Positions 57,923-64,000 of a stretch of 64,000 nucleotides of DNA are shown here, piece after piece; the first letter of the stretch is position 1; every line of letters starts with the position of its first letter. The notes below the pieces were generated by a model, which saw only the letters and a list, made by a program, of their open reading frames with translations, was not told where the DNA came from and did no database searches. The position numbers and the translations under genes are program-made. This stretch comes from Ignavibacteriota bacterium (GTDB lineage Bacteria > Bacteroidota > Ignavibacteria > Kapaibacteriales > UBA2268). Where the stretch lies: contig JAHBUQ010000001.1 of the NCBI GenBank assembly GCA_019637995.1, positions 1,415,589-1,479,588 on the forward strand, read 5' to 3'.

Positions 57923-59323
57923 ATGATTAAATTTGGAACAGACGGCTGGCGCGGACTTATTGCAAGAGATTTTACTTTTGAAAATGTTCAGAAAGTGGCA
58001 TTAGCAACTGCCCGTTATCTGAAGAATAAATTCGGTGAGGATAATTTGAATGTCGTCATTGGGTATGATACAAGATTTCTTTCACGGCAGTTTGCAGAAG
58101 AAACCGCTTTAGTACTTGCTTGGCAGGGCATTAAAGTTCAGTTGACTGATGGAGTTTCATCTACTCCTCAGGTTTCTTATCATACTAAACAAAAGAATGC
58201 TTCTCTTGGAATTGTAATTACCGCAAGCCATAACCCTCCTATTTATAATGGTTACAAGGTTAAGGCTAATTTCGGTGGTCCTGCTAAACCTGAAGATATT
58301 ACAGAACTTGAAGTTGAACTCAAAAAACTCTGGAATAAACCGCCTCAGTTTAAAATGAAAACTTTGAAAGAGTATATCAAACTGGGTTATATCAAAATTT
58401 TTGATGCAAAAGAATCTTATCTGAGATACATCAAAAAGAAAATTGATATTGAAGCTATTCAAAATTCAGGTTTCAAAATTCTTTTTGATCCCATGCACGG
58501 AGCAGGAATTGACACTATTCATAAACTTCTGCCTGGCGCAAGTGAAATTCATGGTGAATACAATCCATCTTTCGGTGAAATTGACCATCCTGAACCTATT
58601 GCTGAATGTTTGGGTACTTTGGCAGCGAAAGTTGTCGAAGGTAAATTCGATATTGGTGTTGCTTTAGATGGTGATGCTGACAGACTTGGGCTGATGGACC
58701 ACGAAGGTAATTTTGTTGATTCGCATAAAATCTTCATGATTATGCTAAAATATCTTTATGAAGTCAAAAAGAAACGCGGTGCTGTTGCCAAGACTGTATC
58801 ACTCACTACAATGGTAAATCTGTATTGTGAAAAGAAGAAGATTCATCTTTTTGAAACTGCTGTAGGATTTAAGCATATTGCAAAACTGATGGTAGAGGAA
58901 AAAATCTTAATTGGTGGTGAAGAATCAGGCGGATTAAGCTCGATTGTTCATATACCTGAACGTGATGGATTATTCAATTCTCTGATGATACTTGAAATTA
59001 TGGCTGTCCGCAAAAAATCTTTGAAAGAGCTGTGTGATGAGCTTGACGAAGAATTTGGCGTTCACCGTTTCAGCCGCAGAGATGTAACAGTTACAGAGGA
59101 ATTGAAAGAGCAGATTCTGAAAGCGGCGGGCTCTAATCCAACACAATTGGGTAAATATCCTGTCATCGGTACAAATTTCACAGATGGTTTTAAATTCTTT
59201 GTGGATAAGGGCTGGCTTTTGATTCGTGCATCCGGCACCGAGCCATTGATAAGATTCTACGCTGAAGCTGATTCAGTCACCAAAGTTGAAGAACTTCTTG
59301 ACTCCGGAATGAAACTGAAGTAA
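57923..59323 (+). CDS. Phosphoglucomutase/phosphomannomutase
   Basis: 466 residues of the alpha-D-phosphohexomutase family: FGTDGWRG (4-11), the phosphoserine loop ITASHNPPIYNGYK (97-110), metal-binding DGDADRLG (about 250-257), the sugar-binding GGEESGG and the phosphate-binding RASGTEP near the C terminus. It isomerises glucose or mannose phosphates for cell envelope sugars. It is the last gene of the trxA-phhB-eno unit and is followed by a strong terminator. Confidence 0.93.
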   Translation: MIKFGTDGWRGLIARDFTFENVQKVALATARYLKNKFGEDNLNVVIGYDTRFLSRQFAEETALVLAWQGIKVQLTDGVSSTPQVSYHTKQKNASLGIVITASHNPPIYNGYKVKANFGGPAKPEDITELEVELKKLWNKPPQFKMKTLKEYIKLGYIKIFDAKESYLRYIKKKIDIEAIQNSGFKILFDPMHGAGIDTIHKLLPGASEIHGEYNPSFGEIDHPEPIAECLGTLAAKVVEGKFDIGVALDGDADRLGLMDHEGNFVDSHKIFMIMLKYLYEVKKKRGAVAKTVSLTTMVNLYCEKKKIHLFETAVGFKHIAKLMVEEKILIGGEESGGLSSIVHIPERDGLFNSLMILEIMAVRKKSLKELCDELDEEFGVHRFSRRDVTVTEELKEQILKAAGSNPTQLGKYPVIGTNFTDGFKFFVDKGWLLIRASGTEPLIRFYAEADSVTKVEELLDSGMKLK

Positions 59324-59350
59324 TTCATTCCATTATTTAATGCATATCAG

Positions 59351-59386
59351 ACTCCGAACTTTTCTATTTAAGGTTCGGAGTTTTTT
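59351..59386 (+). terminator. Terminator after the phosphohexomutase operon
   Basis: Arms ACTCCGAAC (59351-59359) and GTTCGGAGT (59373-59381) pair perfectly around a 13-base loop, and the final T begins a run of six T. It lies 28 bases after the stop. Confidence 0.85.
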
Positions 59387-59431
59387 AAAATATGCCTATT
59401 TAAAAAACAATTTGCAACTTATTTCAATCTT

Positions 59432-60028
59432 GTGCATCTATTTGTTTGGACAGAAAATTACAGGACAAAAATTGTTTTGAATTCCAAAGAAAAACAGGAA
59501 AAATTCTTAGAGTTGTTTCATGCTTTAAATGATTCACTCTATATGTATGCACGGGCTTTGGCAAAGAATAGCGAAGACGCTGAAGACCTTGTTAGTGATA
59601 CTATTCTTGTCTGTTATGAAAAATTTGATAATCTTAGAGATTTAACCGGATTCAAAGGATACGTTTTTAAGACAATCAGGAGCTTACACAGGCAAAAATA
59701 CCGCAGGTCGTGGCTTTTTGGATTCTTCGATGAAAAAAGTTCTGATAATATCGTTTCTTCAGAACCGGCACCTGATTTACCATACGATATTGGCATTTTA
59801 TACAAAGAAATAAACAATTTACCCGAATTGCAAAAGGAAGCGGTGGTATTATTTGAAATTTCGGGGTTTTCGATTAGGGAAATCATGCAAATACAAGGTG
59901 GTACTGAATCAGGAGTGAAATCAAGAATAAAACGAGGAAAAGAGAAGCTAAGGTCATTGATGATGGTTCACCATTCTGATAAGGATTTTTTAGTATTTGC
60001 TGAACGAAGCGAAGAGGTAGAAAAATGA
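59432..60028 (+). CDS. ECF sigma factor
   Basis: 198 residues from GTG 59432; a TTG at 59477 is an alternative start. Region 2 is at ~20-90 (YMYARALAKNSEDAEDLVSDTILVCYEKFDNLRD) and region 4 at ~125-180 (LPELQKEAVVLFEISGFSIREIMQIQGGTESGVKSRIKRGKEKLR). Its ATGA overlap with the next gene, which has a membrane segment, is the usual layout of a sigma factor and its anti-sigma partner. It should read envelope stress or surface signals. Confidence 0.9.
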   Translation: MHLFVWTENYRTKIVLNSKEKQEKFLELFHALNDSLYMYARALAKNSEDAEDLVSDTILVCYEKFDNLRDLTGFKGYVFKTIRSLHRQKYRRSWLFGFFDEKSSDNIVSSEPAPDLPYDIGILYKEINNLPELQKEAVVLFEISGFSIREIMQIQGGTESGVKSRIKRGKEKLRSLMMVHHSDKDFLVFAERSEEVEK

Positions 60029-61662
60029 ATTTTAATAATAAATCTTTAGAAAGCTATTTTAAATCTGCAAGGAATCATAAATCACCGATTACCGATGAGA
60101 AAATGCGACATCTTATCGAAAACAGTGATAATTTTCCTTCATCGAATTTTATTAACAAACGAAAAGGAATCCTGACTATGACTTTATCATCATTAATTAT
60201 TGCCGGACTGATTTATTTCGGTCTGAATACCACATCTTTTGAGAATATTTCAAATGTTCAATCAAATATTGAGATAACTTATGACCATAATATTAGCAAC
60301 AAACTGAATGTGGAACATCAATCAGCAGCTCATTCAGAAATACCAATTGAATACGAACAAACTACAAATGACGCTACTAAAACTTTGCAGAAGGAATACA
60401 ATCAAAACGATAAAATTCAGGGATTAAATTCTATAACTTTAAATGAAGATTATTTAGAAGTGTTTGGTGTTTCAATTGATACAAAAAATCAAAATGGAGA
60501 AATAATTACAGGTATTGGATTCAGCACAAAAATGAGTCCAACAGCTGCGATTTATTCAGTGTACACACTATCTCACGGCTCTACACACAGATTTGACAAA
60601 ATTACTGAAAATGATACAACAAAGCATATCAGATTGGCTCCTGAAGCATTAACAAACTTTAAAGGAGGGATTTATTTATATTCAAGTAATATTTTTATCG
60701 AGAGTAATGAGTTAGACGAGTTTTTTCCGTTTAGAAGTGAGTTTAATGATTTTATGAATATTAACTTTCATTCTTCGATAAGTGAATTTATAATTCCGGA
60801 AAATATTAAATTGAATTTAAGTAAATTACAAAGTATTTTCAAAGAATTTTCTTTTAAGAATGACGGTCAAGATGAAATCAACAATGAAATAAAATTACTG
60901 CTCACCAAAATGAATGAATATTTCCAAAAAATCAAAGTGGATTTATCATTCAAGGATACGAGTTCAACTTCAAAACATGATATGACATTTACATTTTTTA
61001 AAGATGAATCCAACAAAGACAGTTTGTCAAATGAAGATATCAAATACTACGATGACTTAGGTAGCAATGTTCAATTTGTTCAGCATCCGGTTAGAATGAT
61101 TGATTTTCTGAAAATTGATTATCCCGTACTTTCGGCTAAAGTTGAATTAATTAATGAGCAGTTTCAAAATTACGTTTTCTCCAACAAAATGGTAGCTATC
61201 GAAATTCCCACAAATAAAGATAAAACAGAAGGTTTTATATTTTGGTACAAACCATCTCAGGAGCTTATTGAATTGCTACCGGCTAAATACAGCAAACAAC
61301 TCGCAAAGGAATTTAAATTACTTGAAAAGGAAGAAGCTATATGCGGTGCTGATATTAACGTAGAAGAAACATACCTTGATATTTGGAGAACTTGTAGTGG
61401 TTCAATTGAGAATTTGAGAGTTTTCCCAAATCCTGTGGAAACTGAACTCACAGTCAAGTTTGATTTAAAAGAATCAAGAAATATTCAAATTTCAATATAT
61501 GATTTGGAAGGTAATAAAATCATGGATTTGAAAAAAGCCGGCTATAATTCTGGGATTAATACTGAATTTCTTGACTTGACAAAATTAGTTCCGGGAATTT
61601 ATATAATAGCTGTTCAAAGTAACAATAATGAAATTACAATGCAAAGAATCATAAAAAAATAA
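60025..61662 (+). CDS. Membrane protein with T9SS sorting domain, possible anti-sigma
   Basis: 545 residues. The first ~48 residues are cytoplasmic and resemble the short sigma-binding tails of anti-sigma factors by position; one membrane segment follows (49-68), then a large extracytoplasmic domain of unknown fold (70-455, two Cys near 442-456) and a C-terminal type IX sorting domain (about 464-545, FPNPVETELTV ... LVPGIYIIAVQS). A membrane anchor together with a T9SS signal is unusual, because T9SS substrates leave the inner membrane. The gene overlaps the sigma gene by four bases. An anti-sigma role is inferred from this coupling alone. Confidence 0.7.
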   Translation: MNFNNKSLESYFKSARNHKSPITDEKMRHLIENSDNFPSSNFINKRKGILTMTLSSLIIAGLIYFGLNTTSFENISNVQSNIEITYDHNISNKLNVEHQSAAHSEIPIEYEQTTNDATKTLQKEYNQNDKIQGLNSITLNEDYLEVFGVSIDTKNQNGEIITGIGFSTKMSPTAAIYSVYTLSHGSTHRFDKITENDTTKHIRLAPEALTNFKGGIYLYSSNIFIESNELDEFFPFRSEFNDFMNINFHSSISEFIIPENIKLNLSKLQSIFKEFSFKNDGQDEINNEIKLLLTKMNEYFQKIKVDLSFKDTSSTSKHDMTFTFFKDESNKDSLSNEDIKYYDDLGSNVQFVQHPVRMIDFLKIDYPVLSAKVELINEQFQNYVFSNKMVAIEIPTNKDKTEGFIFWYKPSQELIELLPAKYSKQLAKEFKLLEKEEAICGADINVEETYLDIWRTCSGSIENLRVFPNPVETELTVKFDLKESRNIQISIYDLEGNKIMDLKKAGYNSGINTEFLDLTKLVPGIYIIAVQSNNNEITMQRIIKK

Positions 61663-61690
61663 CGAAAGCTTCTGAAATATAAAACAAAAA

Positions 61691-61725
61691 AAAAAGCCCT
61701 CATCATAATCCGGTGAGGGCTTTTT
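61691..61725. terminator. Bidirectional terminator
   Basis: AAAAAGCCCTCA (61691-61702) pairs with TGAGGGCTTTTT (61714-61725) around an 11-base loop, giving A- and T-runs on both strands. It serves the sigma operon (+) and the brnA gene (-), which converge here. Confidence 0.88.
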
Positions 61726-61739
61726 CATTAAAAAATATT

Positions 61740-61982
61740 TTATCTTATTATAGCAAGTGATTTAAGTTGAAGTCTTAGAAATTGATTTAACTGCTTAGAA
61801 TTTTTGAAATGGTATGCTAAATCACTGTCCAAATTGATGGGAACTGTTTTTCGTAGAGGATTATCAATTTGTTTCAATTTGGAGAAATCAATTTCCAATG
61901 GCAACTCATCATTCAAATCCACATCCTGTTCAATGTTTGGATTTGAATTTTTTTGTATAATCTTTTTGGAATTATTTTTCAT
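61740..61982 (-). CDS. brnA: BrnA-like antitoxin
   Basis: 80 residues. The N-terminal part is charged and flexible; the C-terminal half (KTVPINLDSDLAYHFKNSKQLNQFLRLQLKSL) has the ribbon-helix-helix pattern of BrnA/CopG antitoxins, with the beta strand TVPINLDS. Such proteins cover the BrnT RNase and repress their own promoter. It overlaps the 3' end of the brnT pseudogene by 11 bases, the classic toxin-antitoxin order (toxin first). It is intact although its toxin is broken. Confidence 0.75.
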   Translation of the reverse strand: MKNNSKKIIQKNSNPNIEQDVDLNDELPLEIDFSKLKQIDNPLRKTVPINLDSDLAYHFKNSKQLNQFLRLQLKSLAIIR

Positions 61983-62241
61983 GATAATTTTTCTCCTTTT
62001 TTGTTGCCTTTCTTGAACTTATAATTCTAACCTTTTGTTCTCTCATAGTGAAATTGACGATAAGCAAAGTATTTGATTTTGAATAACCTCTAACAATATA
62101 TCTCAATTCATTTTGGGAATGGAAAATATCCTAATATACTGCGAATGGGTCGTCAAATACAGTAGCGGCATCTACAAAGCTAACTCCATGCTTGTTGAAG
62201 TTTGATTCAGCTTTCGCTATATCCCATTCAAATTCGTACAA
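61972..62241 (-). pseudogene. brnT: BrnT-like toxin with premature stop
   Basis: A single frame of 89 codons starts at TTG 62241 with YEFEWDIAKAESNFNKHGVS, the BrnT opening, and ends with the BrnT tail VRIISSRKATKKEKNYH, overlapping the antitoxin start. A TAG at 62131-62133 (codon 37, between FAVY and DIFHSQ) interrupts it with no frameshift. Without the stop the protein would be a full-length BrnT RNase. The toxin is therefore probably dead unless the stop is read through. A missing ATG is a second sign of decay: the codon just upstream is TAA, so TTG is the only start. Confidence 0.8.
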
Positions 62242-62493
62242 TTATCCACCCAAAAATATTAAAAATAAACATTTTCATGATAATAACAAAATTATTTGAA
62301 AGAATATAGGTTTTGAATGATATGTTTGGATTATCCAATATTATATATTTTTGCTTTATAGGGTTATTTCAGTTTTCGGAGTTAATGTCTTGGATTGTGC
62401 CATTAATCAGTATTTTTTGCAAGCCGACTTTATTGCCATAATTGCAATTTTGAGCAAGTAATATCTAAAATGGGAAAGAAGCTGTTGGATATT

Positions 62494-63105
62494 TCAGCTC
62501 AAATTTCTAAGGATTAGTTGGGCATCGGCATAATTTTCCGCAGTATTTATATTATAGAAAAAGTGCGGATGATAGAATGGCAATTCAGTAATTTCAACAA
62601 CCTTTGAGTTTGTATTCTCGAGCAAATCCCGCATAGATAATTTTACTTTTGGCTTGTCATCAATTTTTACATCATTAACCATTTGCTCAATTTTGGGAAT
62701 TATTTTCTTTGAATAGAATCCAAACAGATATTGATTTCTTCCATTTTCAGAAAAAATAATAATATCATGCTGAAACAAATTATCTTTCAAAAACATGATT
62801 GCATCAGGATTGAAAAACGGGATGTCGCCACCAATAATAAAGCTATTGTATGTTTTGGAATTTGAAAGTGCGGAATGTATCCCTGCAATTGGTCCTATTG
62901 ATTGAATTATATCTTTATATACTTGGCAATCCGGAATATAGACATTTTTAGAATTGCTGATAATTAAAATATTCGAAAAAATTTCAGAAATTTTAGAATG
63001 AATATACTCCGGTAAGTTGCTATTAGCGAAAGGTAACAGCAACTTATCGGTTTTCATTCGGGTGCTTTTCCCGCCTGCAATAATAAAGCAGTCAAAATTA
63101 AGCAT
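62494..63105 (-). CDS. mobA: Molybdenum cofactor guanylyltransferase-like protein
   Basis: 203 residues of the NTP-transferase fold: the start FIIAGGKSTRMKTDKLLLPF matches the GGxSxRM-x-DK nucleotide loop of MobA, and GGDIPFFNP is the metal-binding Asp region. MobA adds GMP to molybdopterin to form the bis-MGD cofactor needed by DMSO-reductase-type enzymes. Association with a TorD-like chaperone supports this over other NTP transferases. It starts three bases after the upstream AhpD-like gene ends. Confidence 0.82.
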   Translation of the reverse strand: MLNFDCFIIAGGKSTRMKTDKLLLPFANSNLPEYIHSKISEIFSNILIISNSKNVYIPDCQVYKDIIQSIGPIAGIHSALSNSKTYNSFIIGGDIPFFNPDAIMFLKDNLFQHDIIIFSENGRNQYLFGFYSKKIIPKIEQMVNDVKIDDKPKVKLSMRDLLENTNSKVVEITELPFYHPHFFYNINTAENYADAQLILRNLS

Positions 63106-63108
63106 TGA

Positions 63109-63423
63109 TTACTGATTACCTAAAATATCGTCAACCCATGTCATTGCCATCATCATAGCAGGCATTCCAAGAGTTGGAAGTGCAAGAAGGACAGTCTGAC
63201 GGATTTCTTCGGCATTACAGCCGGCTGTTAACGCTTTTCTTACGTGGGCATGAACTGCACCTTCAAGACGACCACCAATTGCAAGAGAAAGCTTAATCAA
63301 ACTACGGGTTTTATTATCCAAAGGTCCCGCATTGTGAACGGATGAACCAAGCTCTTCATAAGCTTTCATCACTTCAGGGTAATTTTTGCCAAAATCTGTG
63401 AATTGTTTTGGAATAGTATCCAT
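63109..63423 (-). CDS. Carboxymuconolactone decarboxylase/AhpD-like protein
   Basis: 104 residues forming the CMD domain: LDNKTRSLIKLSLAIGGRLEGAVHAHVRKALTAGCNAEEIRQTVLLAL. The single Cys and a His four to twelve residues before it fit the family, but the CxxC of true AhpD peroxidase partners is absent, so redox activity is uncertain. It lies between the torD-like and mobA genes and may serve the same molybdoenzyme system. Confidence 0.82.
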   Translation of the reverse strand: MDTIPKQFTDFGKNYPEVMKAYEELGSSVHNAGPLDNKTRSLIKLSLAIGGRLEGAVHAHVRKALTAGCNAEEIRQTVLLALPTLGMPAMMMAMTWVDDILGNQ

Positions 63424-63434
63424 AATGTAATTCC

Positions 63435-64000
63435 TTAATTATTAAATGGTTTATATATTTTGTAATCGTTAACAAAATGTTCCAAACATTTTGCAAGTTC
63501 TGTATAAAAGTCATTAATTGGAAATTCGTATATTTTTTTGCAGAAAATTGGAATCCAAACTGCAAAATGTTTATTGAAAAATTCAGTTTCACGCTCGTAG
63601 AAAAACTTCATTTGCTCTAAATCATTATTATTGATGCTTTCAAGCAAATGAAAATTGAGATGATACAAAAATTCTAATTCTATAACTAAATGGTCAGGCA
63701 TATCCTTCATTTCTTCGTCATAGCCGACACCTGTTTCATTATAAAATCTGAGAACCCATTCGGTAGTGTCATTCATTAATGTTCTCTCGCCAAAATATAC
63801 AGAACTATAAGGATGAGCTATTGCCTCAAATGGTCCCATGAAAATTTTTGTATAATCAGCAAGATTTTCTATTTCACTTTTTTGATTATAAAGTTCATTT
63901 AGTTTTGTAGCACTTTCAAATGCATTATCCGAAAAGTCTTTTAGTGCATTTTGAAGGTGTATATAAATATCTTTACCGGCAAGAATATCATTTTCGGGCT
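63435..64000 (-). CDS. TorD-family molybdoenzyme chaperone, 5' end outside window
   Basis: The frame continues open from 63839 (an internal ATG) to the right edge, so at least 188 residues are visible and the start lies beyond the window. The core motif YTKIFMGPFEAIAHPYSSVYFGE matches TorD/DmsD/NarJ chaperones, where a similar YxxLFxGP and PPYxSVY stretch binds the twin-arginine leader of the molybdoenzyme. The rest is helical. It heads a run with the AhpD-like gene and mobA. A DMSO-reductase-family catalytic gene is likely just right of the window. Confidence 0.85.
   Translation of the reverse strand, partial: PENDILAGKDIYIHLQNALKDFSDNAFESATKLNELYNQKSEIENLADYTKIFMGPFEAIAHPYSSVYFGERTLMNDTTEWVLRFYNETGVGYDEEMKDMPDHLVIELEFLYHLNFHLLESINNNDLEQMKFFYERETEFFNKHFAVWIPIFCKKIYEFPINDFYTELAKCLEHFVNDYKIYKPFNN

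Noticed and set aside
61804..62016. 70-residue + frame opposite brnA
   Set aside because: It is antisense to the antitoxin and reads as Cys/Phe-rich low-complexity sequence; brnA has the ribbon-helix-helix pattern and the classic overlap.
62242..62493. Hidden gene or RNA between brnT and mobA
   Set aside because: No frame with coding character and no stable hairpin with T-run was found; only AT-rich sequence is visible.

Overview
AT-rich bacterial chromosome from the Bacteroidota/FCB side of the tree; my best guess is a Kapabacteria- or Ignavibacteria-like lineage. The signs are type IX secretion C-terminal sorting domains on two proteins, a serine-palmitoyltransferase-like enzyme, a SusC-type TonB receptor paired with a DUF4249 lipoprotein, promoter-like TAnnTTTG boxes upstream of several genes, and an initiator tRNA gene without an encoded CCA. 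The lineage is inferred from gene content only.

Left region (1-14,050): the right end of a prophage or phage-tail element, all on the + strand. It holds structural proteins, a probable tail tube protein, a large hub-like protein, a tail assembly chaperone with a classical -1 slippery site (T8 run at 5943-5950), and a 1,910-residue tape measure protein. A self-contained cassette sits between the chaperone and tape measure genes: an XRE-ImmA regulator/protease plus a PIN nuclease, with its own repeated operators. The element appears to stop at a fragment matching the 3' end of a tRNA followed by a terminator (14,035-14,093), a likely attachment site. No capsid, terminase, lysis or integrase gene is visible here.

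Region 14,100-20,611: a secreted fibronectin-like protein interrupted by one in-frame stop, then a reactive-sulfur operon: ArsR-type regulator, TauE/SafE exporter, persulfide dioxygenase-rhodanese fusion (CstB/Blh-like), single rhodanese, and a two-part YeeE/YedE transporter. Two near-identical palindromes, one upstream of the regulator and one upstream of tauE, look like its operators.

Region 20,900-44,070: mostly core functions. These are an MCE/MlaD protein, an S9 peptidase, a DUF985 cupin, an acyltransferase-like protein, initiator tRNA-Met, an AddA-like helicase-nuclease, pabB-pabC, a T9SS-exported serine hydrolase carrying translated palindromic repeats, a MntA/HepT toxin-antitoxin pair, a PPi-type phosphofructokinase, a serine-palmitoyltransferase-like enzyme, an alkyltransferase-like protein, Obg, a UmuC-like polymerase, a GT39 glycosyltransferase, and ClpP-ClpX.

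Region 44,300-55,750, mostly - strand: a flippase, the TonB receptor/lipoprotein pair, a YitT protein on +, and a tight six-gene run (HAD phosphatase, cmk, ispH, methyltransferase, flippase, ZIP transporter). Region 55,900-64,000: the thioredoxin-phhB-enolase-phosphohexomutase operon, an ECF sigma factor coupled to a membrane protein with a T9SS tail, a BrnT/BrnA module whose toxin gene has a premature stop, and the end of a molybdoenzyme maturation cluster (torD partial, AhpD-like, mobA) running in from the right edge.
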